Of a stretch of 64,000 nt of DNA, positions 48,381 through 58,910 are shown one piece after another. The first letter of the stretch is position 1, and each line of letters begins with the position of its first letter. The notes under the pieces were generated by a model. The model ran no database searches. It was not told the DNA's origin and saw nothing but the letters and a program-made list of their open reading frames with translations. Source of the stretch: Chelonoidis abingdonii (lineage: Eukaryota; Chordata; Testudines; Testudinidae); NCBI RefSeq assembly GCF_003597395.2, contig NC_133770.1:28540907-28604906 (forward strand). Direction: 5' to 3'. The position numbers were made by a program, and so were the translations under genes.

Positions 48381-50375
48381 CCACCTCCAATGGCCCTACT
48401 ATCTGGTATGAGGGAGCTATTGCCCCTTCTCAATGTATATCTTTTTAATAAGTTGTCCTTTCCATTTAAAAAGCCAATCCGTTTCTGTCTCTTTCACTTT
48501 CCATGTCCGTGATCCATGGTATATAAAGGAGATTCAAACCATAGAATACAGGTATCTGAGAAGTGTTTTCGCCATAATTATTTCTAGAATAGACCAAAAA
48601 TTATTTGTGTTAGAGGATCTTTCAAATTCCAAGTCAAAAAGTTAATTTTCAATAGAATATAGTGTAGTTTATATAACCTTCAGAACTTTATCCAAATAAA
48701 GTATCTGTTGTTTTGTACTAGTCTTTCTCTTACTATGCCATGTCAAAATTCTGACATTTACCTAAAGGCACAAAGAAATTTCAAACCCCCCGGAAACCAG
48801 AGTTAGTATATTGCACTGTTTTTAATATTCTCTACAACACTGAGCACAGTTAGACGTGGGCATAATACTATTGTTTGTTATGAAACTGCATGCATAATCT
48901 CCTAGACTGACTTTTAGTTTGATATAGTAGATACTAATGCCTTGAATTATTGAACTGTTGCTTTCTAGCTCAATAAATAACATACTTATCTTTCAAGCTA
49001 CCCATATTTTGTTTTCCCCCTGGTTTTTAGCCGTAATGGGGGGTTCCCACCAAAAAGCTCACTGCATTCAAAAATGATGTCTGGATTAAGCCGTTTTCAA
49101 CTACTCGACAAAAAAGAGGTGTAGTATAGTTCAAAATCAAGTAGCATTCTTGTGTCAACAAAGCATATCATTTATATAAAGCATCACCCTGTCACAGTTT
49201 TATCACAAAAAAAAATGATGTTACTCGGCATTTGCCAAGGCTCTTTAGAATCTGGTTGCACATCTGAATGCGCTTAGGCCAACAGTTTGCTTCAAATATC
49301 CATGTTGATAAGAACAAACCAGAATGTTGTAAATGTGCTTCCATTTAAGATAACCCTATTTTCTGGAATTTCAAGGCATTGTGTAATTCTCTACTTAAAC
49401 TTGCACAATGTTCTTTTCTTTGTTTAAGGTATAGGGATCTTTGGCCCACATGAAATGCTACTACCTCTCAAAACCTTCTGACAGTATGTTTGCTAGCATT
49501 GCTACATAAGAAATATATTGTAATAAATTTCAACTGTGTTCAGTAATTGTCTGTAATGCACACAAATCCCATTGTAATTAAATAACAAATGTCAGCGCAA
49601 GAATGTAACAATATGAACTTTAATATTCAAAATAGTTAGAAAAGGAATCATTGCATTTTCAAGATTTGGTGTTAATCCTTTTTACATTTAAAAGGCCTAG
49701 TAACTCTCCGTGTAGAAATGGCAATAACAATATTGTCTTCCTGACACACACTTGGTTCCAAAGCCATTCTCTGAGTTTTAGAAACTCAGTTCTCAAACCC
49801 ATAAAAGCCATTATTTCTCATTACCCAGAGGCACAGAGGGAGCAGTATTTGGGCTCCAATATGAGTTTGTCATAAAACGGGGAACATTTTCACAAAATAT
49901 GCGTTGCGATTTTTTCTGATAGTTTGAATTTCAAAATTTCTTCCAACAATTTTGAAAAATACCAACAGCTGTACCAGTAATTTTTCTAAATGCAGTAAAC
50001 AAAGTTGGCAAAATATGAATGCTCTCAAATTATTATCTTAAATCAGCAGTTTGCCAAGTGTTCAACTCCAAGGAACAATTTTTGTCTCAAATCAAAATCA
50101 CTTAAAAGACTCATCCTGTATCAGATTCTATGCAGATAAACCCTTGAATCTACATAGACCGCATTGATTTCTAAAAGATAACCAAAAATACTTGGCCATG
50201 CCTTTCTCGTAACACCTCATGGAACTCGCCTACACCAGACATTTGTCGCAATCGGATTCATTCATTTATCATTACCCATTTGAAAACATTCACAACCGAG
50301 TCCATCCAGTTACCTGTTCAAACCATCTATTTGAATTACATTCAAGCAATTTCATAGCAGAGCTGTAAGAAATGC

Positions 50376-50704
50376 TCGGCAAATGGCTGTTGAAATAGTC
50401 AATTTCCGCGTCCTAAAACCAACTGGGAAGCATTTCTTGCTCAATATTATCCTACTTTTTCTACAGCAATTACATTGGATCAGTTATATTTGATTTGGGA
50501 AATGAAGTAACGCTGCTTCAAATTGAGTGACACTCCTGATTGAAGGTTCAAATCTGAAGGCAGGTGCTAGTCCCTTTCTGCATTTAGCTAAATCTGGAAA
50601 GGAAAAGTCAATTTGCTTCCATGGCTCAGACGTGGAAATTCTCCCAGCCTGCCTGGTACTGTATCTAAACGCTGCCCAGGTCCGGTAGAGCCTCCTCTCC
50701 CTTA
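50376..50704. other. Single-copy spacer between copy A and the Harbinger left end
   Basis: This sequence has no counterpart after copy B and no recognised repeat. TTA at 50,702-50,704 precedes the Harbinger-like terminus and may be its target duplication. Confidence 0.45.
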
Positions 50705-50738
50705 GCCTTGGTCGACACGACAGAAGTAAATCGAAGTA

Positions 50739-50782
50739 TCTAATCGATTTTATAAAAACCTGATTTATAAAAATCGATTAGA
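50739..50782. repeat. Subterminal hairpin of the Harbinger element
   Basis: Left arm TCTAATCGATTTTATAAA (50,739-50,756) pairs with right arm TTTATAAAAATCGATTAGA (50,764-50,782), which has one extra A, around a seven-base loop. Confidence 0.82.
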
Positions 50783-51369
50783 GACGTCCATACCTAAAAT
50801 CTAAATCGAATTGTGCGCCAGTGCCCACGTCTTGTGGTCGTTTCAAGGAAGCGGTGCACTGTGGGTATCTGTTACACAGCGTATCCCTATTCCCCTTCCT
50901 GGTTGACAGCCGTGGCCTCTGGACCGAATAAACTGTCCGGGTGGTGCTGGGTAACAGCCTCACCCTCCCTTTGTGTGAAGCAGCAACCAAACCATTTCGC
51001 GTCGTTTTTCCTGGTGAAGGAGCAAACCAATAGCCAGGCAGCATGGACCCTGCTGAGACCATGGACTTGACTGAGACCAGTGGAACGCAATCGTGCAAAG
51101 TTTAACAGGTCGCGCACTCTCGGCTGTCTTTATGCTCGAGCCATTGACCTGCAAATCAGGAGCAGAGAGGGGTAGGAGGAGGGACAGGAGAGGCACTTGT
51201 GAGTTGGAGGAGGCACTGCGGCACCGACAAGACGATGATGAGTTGATGAATGATGGACATAGAGACTGATCTCTCCCTACCCGCGGACCCAGGCATTTTG
51301 GAGCTACTGCTGGTAGTGGGTCAGCTTCTGCCCATTGAACGCCGTTTTGGCATGGAAACAAGCAGCAGA

Positions 51370-52140
51370 CTGGTGGGAAACCGCATAGTTTTGCAGTGTG
51401 GGACGTTCCAGTGGCTCATAACTTTCGCATGCGAAGAGTATTTCCTTTGAACTTTGTGACTTGCTTTTCCCCTGCCCTGAAGCGCCAATAATACTAACAT
51501 GAGAGGCAGCTCTATGTGAGAAGCGAGTGGCAATAGCGCTCTCGAGCTTGCAACTCCGGACAGCTATCCGTCAGTCTGCGAATGCAATTTTGGAGTGGGA
51601 ATTCACCATGGGGGCTGTCTGTGATGCAAATAGCCAAGCAATCGTTAGGCTGCTTGCTACGAAGTTTGTACTCTGGGAAATGTGCAGGTCATAGTGGATG
51701 GTTTGCTGCAATGGAATTCCCAACTGTGGAGGGGCCATAGATGGAACCCATATCCGCTATCTTGGCCCTCAGGCACCAGGCGCCGAGTACGTAACCGCAA
51801 GGGTCACTTTTCCATGGTGCTGCCCAGCACTGGTGTGATTCACAGGGACGTTTCACAGATCCACGTGGGTACATGGCCAGGAAGGTTCATGACGCAGCGT
51901 TCTGACCCCTCGTTCAGAAACATACTCTCTGTTAAACGGCTGCATCAAGAAATAGCTTCCGACCAAGAACATAAAACAGTGGGCGATGTGAGATGCCTGT
52001 GTTCTGGTGTGACCAGCCCTACCCCTTGATGCCATGGCTATGAAGCATATACAAGCAGCCTGGACAGTGATAGGAGCTGTTCAACTACAGAGCTGAGCAA
52101 GTGCGAGATGGTGGTAGAGTGTGCATTTGGGCCGTTATCT
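51370..52140 (+). pseudogene. PIF/Harbinger transposase, frameshifted
   Basis: Across shifting frames the expected blocks appear in order. An N-terminal NFRMRRVFPL is seen near 51,420, then LLATKF with GNVQVIVDG near 51,650-51,705. NCGGAIDGTHIRYLGPQ follows, with the first Asp at 51,740-51,742, then HFSMVLPSTG and WPGRF at about 51,873. Next is a second-Asp region ending YPLMPWL (Asp codon near 52,011-52,013), and last VVECAFG, with the Glu at 52,117-52,119. The DDE triad is thus present. The frame breaks are single-base indels like those separating copies A and B, so some may be sequencing errors rather than true lesions. The C-terminus is absent because the element is cut at copy B. Such proteins cut and paste the element in the nucleus, usually with a Myb-like partner. 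Confidence 0.8.
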
Positions 52141-52694
52141 CTCTCCACAAAAAAACACCAGTATCCCTAATCCAGTCTGGGGATGTCTTCTGAAGGTGAT
52201 ATCTGGGCCAAAGCCTTCTACTCCCTGAGCACACTTGTTCCCCATTCACAGCGCCACCCCACTCTGGTAGTGAGCTCACCATTAACAGCAAGTGGATGCA
52301 TGAGGTTTCAGCTACCATGCTCCCTCCCCTTCCCTGTTGATAGCGGCCAAGGGAATGCTGGGAAATGTAGTTCTTTCCCTGTTCCGGGGCTGTGTCTATA
52401 GGCAGTGAGCTAACCAAGGAACTACAGCTCCCAGGGCCCCTGTTGGTTCTCAGCTCCCAGGCTGGATCCCTGCCAGCTGCTGCCCCTGCAAAATGGGCTG
52501 CCCCAAGCACCTGCTTGCTTTGCTGGTGCCTAGAGCTGCCCCTGGATTGCAGACTTCTTTTTGTTGTGGAACCAACCAAACTAGTTGTATATGTATTAAT
52601 TCATTTGTTCAGGGAAAAGCTTTCCATGGCTTCCAGGCAACTGTGGTGAAAACTTGAAAACTGACTCTACCACTTAAGCAGAAGGGTATTATTT

Positions 52695-52815
52695 TCAAAA
52701 GCACTGAGCTTTAACCTAACTATGCTCCCACTGAAGTAAATGTTAAAATTCTCATTGACTTCAATGGGAATACTGTAGTTAGGTCAGTGCTGAATGCTTT
52801 TGAAAATCCTTCCCT
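52695..52815. repeat. MITE-like foldback in copy B
   Basis: AAAGCACTGAGCTTTAACC, CATTGACTTCAATGGG and GTCAGTGCTGAATGCTTTTG form mirrored arms. It is more regular than its counterpart in copy A. Confidence 0.55.
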
Positions 52816-53072
52816 AAATCCTTAATTAAAATGAACCTAAAAGCTAATTTTAGACTTAAATCCAGTTTTAAAGCTTTAGAGAAATAATCTCTCCCTTGCA
52901 AAATGGAGCATAATACTATCAGTTGCAGATTTATAGGGGGATAAGCTCATAGCAGAGAAGATATATGTGGGAATAATCAGTGGCTGACGAAGGCCCCTTC
53001 TACTAAGACTTTCTTTCACCTGCAGATCCAAGCCAATAAAACTAAAAAGAGAACCAGATTATTTCTCTAGAA

Positions 53073-53432
53073 TAAGGGGGTTCTCAACCTTTTTCTTTCT
53101 GGAACCCCCATCCCCCAACATGCTATAAAAACTCCACAGCCCACCTGTGCCACAACAACTGTTTTTCTGCCCAGGCCAGCATTAGGGGGTAGCAAGCAGG
53201 ACAATTGCCCAGCGCCCCATGTGACAGGGGGCTCTGTGAAGCTAAGTTGCTGAGGCTTTGGCTTTCAGCCTCAGGTGGTTAGATTTGGAGCCCTGGACAT
53301 CAGCCCCAGCTGGTGGGGCTTCAGCTTTCTGCCCTGGGCCCAGGAAGTCTAATGCCAGCCCTGCTTGGTGGACCCCACGAAATGTGCTCACAGCCCCCCA
53401 GTGGGCCCTGGACATCTGGCTGAGAACGACTG
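53073..53432. mobile_element. hAT non-autonomous element in copy B
   Basis: The ends are TAAGGGGGTTCTCAACC and, reverse-complemented, CAGTCGTTCTCAGCC. The flanks CTCTAGAA (53,065-53,072) and CTGTAGAA (53,433-53,440) form an 8-bp duplication with one mismatch. The interior contains GGCCAGCATTAGGGGGTAGC and AAGTCTAATGCCAGCCCTGC, suggesting a second short GC-rich repeat embedded within. Confidence 0.78.
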
Positions 53433-53471
53433 CTGTAGAACACACAAGGAACCATTAAGTTGATTATATAT

Positions 53472-54509
53472 TGTCCGTTTACCTTCCAAGTTCCCCCTCA
53501 GGGCAAAGGGTGGGTCTCCTAGGTTGCCATCTATGAGACATAGAAAAACTAACCAATCCCCTCCCACACCCAAGCCCTGAAGGGAACCCTGCCTACCACT
53601 GCCTCCCAGGAGCCCCGTCTCATCCAACTCTTTCCTTGCCCCAACCTGCGGACAAGCCTTGGGTCCATTCCACTTCCCAGTCCCTGGTTCAGCCATCATC
53701 ATTTCATCAGGTTATGGGGCAGGCTGAAGTTTTTAGCTCACAGAACAGGACCCAGGTGCCATGTTTGTCCCCAGCCATATGATGTTTACTAGTTACACAA
53801 TCGGTGCATGGCCATGCACACATGCAGCTTACAGGGAATATCAGTCCTCTAATGAAAAATAATCCTGGTACATTAAAACTTTTCACCATCAAACAGACAA
53901 GACCGTAGAAAAAAAACAGTTGAGCTGCTTAACAATCAGCAAGATGGCAACCCCAGGTTCTGTTGTGCCCTGCTTCAGTTTCCCATTCTGTTCAGGGTCC
54001 CTTAAAAAGTCCACCCAGTTCAGATATTCAGAACATTCCCCTTCTGTGATCCAATTTATGTAATGCTCCACAAAGTCTTTCAAAATTGAATTCAAACCTA
54101 CAAAGTCTTCACATCAGTTTCAGCTCTGCCCAGCTCCTCCTCCCTGGGGGGTCTATCCTCTCCTTAACATTTCTTTCTTTTAGACTAGTTCCAAATGGCA
54201 CAGTCTGTGCTCTTCTTGCCTGGAGTGGGCCTTCTCTGCTTTCTTCACAGGCTCCTTTCCCACTGGTGTCTTTCCTCTGCAGACTAAGGGCCCTGCAGGA
54301 GTCTTCTTACTTTCTGCAATGTCTTGCAGGCAACTGTCAAAATCTATCTCTACACTTGCTCTCTTCAGGTCTCTATCTTATATACTAAAGGCCTGACTGG
54401 GTCACTTTACCCTACTGGTCACATGACTTTCATTCTCCCCACTTGAAGAGGAAAGATAGCTAGGTCACAGTTAGGGCTGGCCCTTAAAGGGACCAGTGAC
54501 ACTGTGACA
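53472..54509 (-). mobile_element. LTR-like element in copy B
   Basis: It has TG...CA ends (TGTCCGTTTACC to ACTGTGACA). A minus-strand TATATAAG box lies near 54,378. The length is 1,038 bp. No target duplication or coding interior was found. Identification as a solo LTR rests on the ends, the box and memory of a turtle repeat beginning TGTCACAGTGTCACTGG. Confidence 0.5.
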
Positions 54510-54623
54510 AATACCTAAGCCATGTAACTTCATGATTTTATTGTCATTACCTTTGCCCTTCCCCCCTACTTCCATTGTATTCTGTATTACACTCATTTCT
54601 GTAAGTTTTCAAATTAGAAATTG

Positions 54624-54745
54624 TAACAGTTTATGACATCTTCCCTCATGTTTGGACAGCACCCAGCACAATGGGGCATGAAACCTGACTAAACCCTGGA
54701 AATACTATCACATTACAAATAATATTTTATAAATTATTACTTTTG
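54624..54745. repeat. MIR-like SINE tail in copy B
   Basis: ACAGCACCCAGCACAATGGG and ATTACAAATAATATTTTATA match the 3' part of MIR-type SINEs more closely than the copy A version does. Confidence 0.6.
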
Positions 54746-55617
54746 TCATTATTATTGGAGTTTTATTTGTTTTTTCGCCCAAGTCAGTATGCATTTTTTT
54801 ACTCTTTTATTACCACTTTTCTCATTAGCAACATGAGCTCCTCTGGTGGTGGAAGTTTTGTTTACAATTGACTCTCAGTCAAAAATGCATAGGACAACTG
54901 ACATTTCTCTGTTATCAAATTTTTCTTCTGCAAAAGCTGTCCCTGTGCCAAGACAGTTATGAAATCTTAAGGCCCTCAGAGGTTTAGTCTGCAGTCTTTT
55001 GCTGGCAGAAGATAGATATTCTGACTTACACAGAAGGGTAGTAGTTAATCTAATGTGGTTCTGTAGATGCCAGTGGTCAAAGTTTATTCATAAGCTATTT
55101 GTTTAGTGTATTAGATTTATTTCAAAAGACAGACAAGAATTGCTGTTTTGATTCTTGTTTCATACATATTCTTTGAATGCAGCTTTGATTTTCTATGTTT
55201 TTACCCAGAATTTTCAGGAGAATTTTTTATCTGTCAAAGTTGGCACAGTAATTAACCCATTTGAACACCTACATATTAGTCTTTCACATTAAAATACCAG
55301 GAAGAGATATTGATTAGTGAATTTCAGAAGGTTTTGATGATTATTCCAACTAACTGTATCTTCTGGGCCTAATTTTACACTGGCATAACCAAAGAGTAAT
55401 TCTTTAAATTCTAAATAAAGACTATGGACTTTCTTTCTGAGGCAGATCCTGTGCTCATGTGAATCATCCTAGCTCCATTGCGGAGTTACTTGGATTTACC
55501 TCAGCTGAGGACCTAGTCTTCTTTCTTTTTTGTTAGTCATTACACTAATCTGGCCATTGCCCTGATACCAGAGCCCAGATTTTGTGATCTTCAGGACTAG
55601 CCGTTCCCCTGAGCTCT

Positions 55618-55740
55618 GATCCAGAAAAGCACTTAAGCACATGCTTGACTTTAAGTACATGAGTCATTCTACTGACATCAGTAAAACTACTCAGTTGCTT
55701 AAAGTTAAAACATATGCTTAAGTGCTGAATTAGGGAACCA
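55618..55740. repeat. Palindromic MITE in copy B
   Basis: GATCCAGAAAAGCACTTAAG, CACATGCTTGACTTTAAG, CTTAAAGTTAAAACATATGC and TTAAGTGCTGAATTAGGG form mirrored arms of a MITE type common in reptile genomes. Confidence 0.62.
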
Positions 55741-56739
55741 ATCCTTTCCGATCCAACGGAGAGGACTGTATTGAAGATGAGGGCCGTTGGTAGCCATTCT
55801 GATTAGTTGGAGATTCTCTCTTCATATTTGCTTATACGATTTGCTGGCTACGTTCTGTATTCTGATAAAATTTGTGGGTTAGATTCTCTTCAGCAACTGA
55901 GATGTGCTGAATACAGGAGAATCCGAAGGGAATTTTCAGGGAACTGATTGCTGCTTCTTGATTCTATGGACGAGACTATACCAGCATTGTCATGAACTAG
56001 AGAAATCTAATATTAAATATCCCCAGTGGTGGGGCTTCTACTACTTCCCATGCAAGACATTTCCACAATCATTAGATTTTTTTGGCCCCCTCAAGTACAT
56101 TTTAGCACTTTTCTACATTCTATGTAGAGGCTTCTGTTGAATCTGAAATATATGCTGCTCTACACCTATGTTGTAAGAGAAATTATGTCAGCATTAGCAA
56201 TACCTTCCACCCACATTATCTTCTTGTTACACTTTGCTTCCAAAGACTTTAAGAGTTTCTGTATATTCTACCAAATCTCCCATCTATAAGGACAATGATC
56301 ATTCATATTACTTGGCTGGCCAGAAATGTTGACTGCCACCATCATCATCCTAATTGTCATACTAATTATGTGCTAGTGCTGTTCAACCTGCCAAGAAATT
56401 ATGAATAGTATAAAAGTAAAAGATACAGTACAAATCTATTTTAAGTCTGACTGATTCTTTCACTTGTGTAAATCATGAGGAACTCCACTGAAGCTAACAT
56501 AGTCACACCACTCTGACAATGCCACACATTGATTAAATGGATGGGAAAATTGATTGGATCTGCAAGTTGCCAGATGACTTTAGGAAAAAAGGGGGAGTGT
56601 ATACAGGGTTAGGCCCCTCCACTCCCTGAGCGCTCTGCTCCCCATTGCCCAGCTAGGGAGATGTGAGCTAGAATGGCTCTGGCTTCCTACAATCACTTAT
56701 TTAAACCCTGCCTTGAGGTAGGCATGCAATATCATGCAG

Positions 56740-56741
<2 letters not shown>

Positions 56742-56772
<31 letters not shown>
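56742..56772. repeat. GT microsatellite in copy B
   Basis: About fifteen uninterrupted GT units. It encodes the valine/cysteine run of a local frame. Confidence 0.9.
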
Positions 56773-56774
<2 letters not shown>

Positions 56775-58804
56775 ACCTCCAATGGGCCACCTAAAATGCC
56801 TGGTATGAGGAGATATTGCCCTTCTCCAATGTATACTTTTTTAATAAAGTTGTGCCTTTCCATTTAAAAGCCATCCCTGTTTCTGTCCTCTTTCACTTTC
56901 ATGTCCTGATCCATGGTATAAAAGGAGATTCAAACCCATAGAATACAGGTAGCTGGAGAAGTGTTTCCCATAATATTTCTAGAATAGACCACAAAATTAT
57001 TTGGTTTTAGAGCATCTTTCAAATTCAATGTCAGAAAAGTTAATTTTCCAATAGAATATTTAGGTAGTTATAAACCTTCAGAACTTTATCCAAATAAAGT
57101 ATCTGTTGTTTGTTACTAGTCTTTTCTCTTACAATGCATGTCAACAATTCTGACATTTACCTAAAGGACACAAAGATTTCAAACCCCACGGAAACCAAGA
57201 GTATGTATATTTGCACTGTTTTTAATATTCTTCTACAAACACTGAGCAGAGTTAGGAAGTGGGAAATCACTATTGTTTGTTATGAACTGCATGCATAAGT
57301 ATCCCTTAGACTGACTTTTAGTTGATATGAGTAGATGACTAATGGACTTGAATTATTGAACTGTTGCTTCTAGCTCATAAATAACATACTTATCTTTCAA
57401 GCTACCCATATTTTGTCCTGTTAGCATAGGGTCTAAAAGCTACTGCATCAAAATGATGTCTGGATTAAGCCGTTTTTTCAACTACTGACAAAAAAGAGGT
57501 GTAGTATATTAAAATCAAGTAGCATTTCTGTGTCACAAAGCATGATCATTTATTATAAAGCATCCCTGTTACAGGTTTATCACAAAAAAAATGGATGTTA
57601 CTGGCATTTGCCAAGGCTCTTTAGAATCTGTTGCACAATCTGGATGGCTTAGGGCAAACAGTTTGCTTCCAAATATCCTATGTTGATAAGAACAAAAATG
57701 AATGTTTAAAGTGTGTGCTCCATTTATGATAACACTATTTCTCTGGAATTTCAAGGCATTGTGTAATTCCTAATTAAACTTCACAATGTTCTTTTCCTTT
57801 GTTTAAGGTATAGGGATCTTTTGGCCCACAACTGAAATGCTACTACCTCCAAACTCTGGACAGTATTTGTTTTGCAGCATGCTACAAAATGAAATATATT
57901 TGTAATAAATTTCAACTGTGTTCAGTAATTCTGCTAATGCACACAAATCCATTGTTAATTAAAAACAAATGTCAGCGCAAGAATTGTAACAATATGAACT
58001 TTAATATTTGCAAAATAGAAGAAAGAGGAATCATTTGCATTTTCAGATTTGTGTAATCCTTTTACATTTTAAAAGGCCTAGTACAACTCTCCGGTGTAGA
58101 AGATGGCAATAACAAATTGTCTTCCTGACACACACTTGGTTCCAAAGCCATTCTCTGAGTTTTAGGAAACCTCAGTTCTTCATAACCCATAAAAGCAGTT
58201 ATTCTGCATTTACCCCAGAGCAGCAGAGGGAGCAGTATTTGGGCTCCAATAGAGTTTGTCATAAAAACTGGGGAACATTTTCACAAAAATAGCGTTGATA
58301 TTTTTTCTGATTAGTTTTGAATTTCAAAATTTCTTCCAAAATTTGAAAAATGACCAACAGCTGTACCATGTAATTTGTCTAAATGCAGTAAACAAAGTTG
58401 GGCACAAAATATGATGCTCTCAAATGTATTATCTTAATCAGCAGTTTGCAGGTTGCAACCTTCCAAGGAACAATTGTGTGTGTCTCAAATCAACAACACA
58501 TTTAAAGACTCCTATCCTGTAATCAGATCTATGCAGATAACCCTTTGAATCTACATAGAGCCCCATTGATTCTTAAAAAAGATATACAAAAATACTTGGC
58601 CCATGCTCTTTCTCGGTAACACCTCACTGGACTCGCCTACACGCAGACATTTGTCCGCAACTGATTCATTTCCATTTATCATTACCCCCATTTGAAAACA
58701 TTCCTACAATACAAGAGGTTTCCATCCATGTGACCCTGTTCACAACCAGTCTATTTGAATTACATTTTCAAGCAAGATTTCATGAGGCACTGTATGAAAT
58801 GCTT

Positions 58805-58910
58805 TAATAATAACACATAGCTCTAATGTAGTGCTTTTCAACAGTGCTTTACAAAGGAGGTCAGTATTATTATCCCCAATTTACAGATGGGAAAAATTTA
58901 CTAAAGTCCA
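58805..58910 (-). repeat. MIR-like repeat
   Basis: AGTGCTTTACAAAGGAGGTC, AGTATTATTATCCCCAATTT and ACAGATGGGAAAAATTTACT follow the layout of MIR-related amniote repeats read from the opposite strand. It begins immediately after copy B. Confidence 0.65.

Larger units (their letters stand above)
43822..50375. repeat. Duplicated block, copy A
   Basis: This block aligns collinearly and in the same orientation with 52,155-58,803. The offset grows from about 8,340 to about 8,420 bases, so copy A is about 90 bases shorter. Shared landmarks include the hAT element, the LTR, the MIR-like tail, the GT microsatellite and the terminal TTTGAATTACATT followed by TTCA and GAAATGCT. Differences are mostly gained or lost single bases, often in homopolymers, along the whole length. 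No gene is seen. Sequence not covered by the sub-features below is unassigned. Confidence 0.9.
50705..52155 (+). mobile_element. Harbinger transposon, 5' part, truncated at copy B
   Basis: The left end GCCTTGGTCGACACGACAGA is a decayed or error-containing TATGTCTACACTA terminus, and it is followed at 50,739-50,782 by a subterminal hairpin. A transposase frame follows (51,370-52,140). The element then stops abruptly where copy B begins, about 20 bases after the catalytic-glutamate motif. Its 3' end is missing here, but a matching-type 3' end precedes copy A (43,362-43,706). Confidence 0.72.
52155..58803. repeat. Duplicated block, copy B
   Basis: This is a second copy of 43,822-50,375 in direct orientation. 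Its left edge interrupts a Harbinger transposase. Its right edge (GAAATGCT) is followed by sequence absent after copy A. Copy B is somewhat longer and in places more regular: the GT array is uninterrupted and the hAT duplication is clearer. It still shows irregular homopolymer lengths. No gene is seen. Sequence outside the listed sub-features is unassigned. Confidence 0.9.

Noticed and set aside
52085..52579. A 164-codon minus-strand frame across the copy B junction
   Set aside because: It is antisense to the transposase and then enters copy B, so it would be a chimera of the suspected misassembly.
45110..54509. The two LTR-like copies as the paired LTRs of one provirus
   Set aside because: They are collinear parts of the larger duplicated block. 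The sequence between them contains other repeats and a Harbinger element, with no retroviral genes.
43822..58803. A genuine recent segmental duplication or locally amplified gene family
   Set aside because: Not excluded, but the indel-dominated differences and the broken transposon at the junction favour an assembly artefact. No gene lies in the block.
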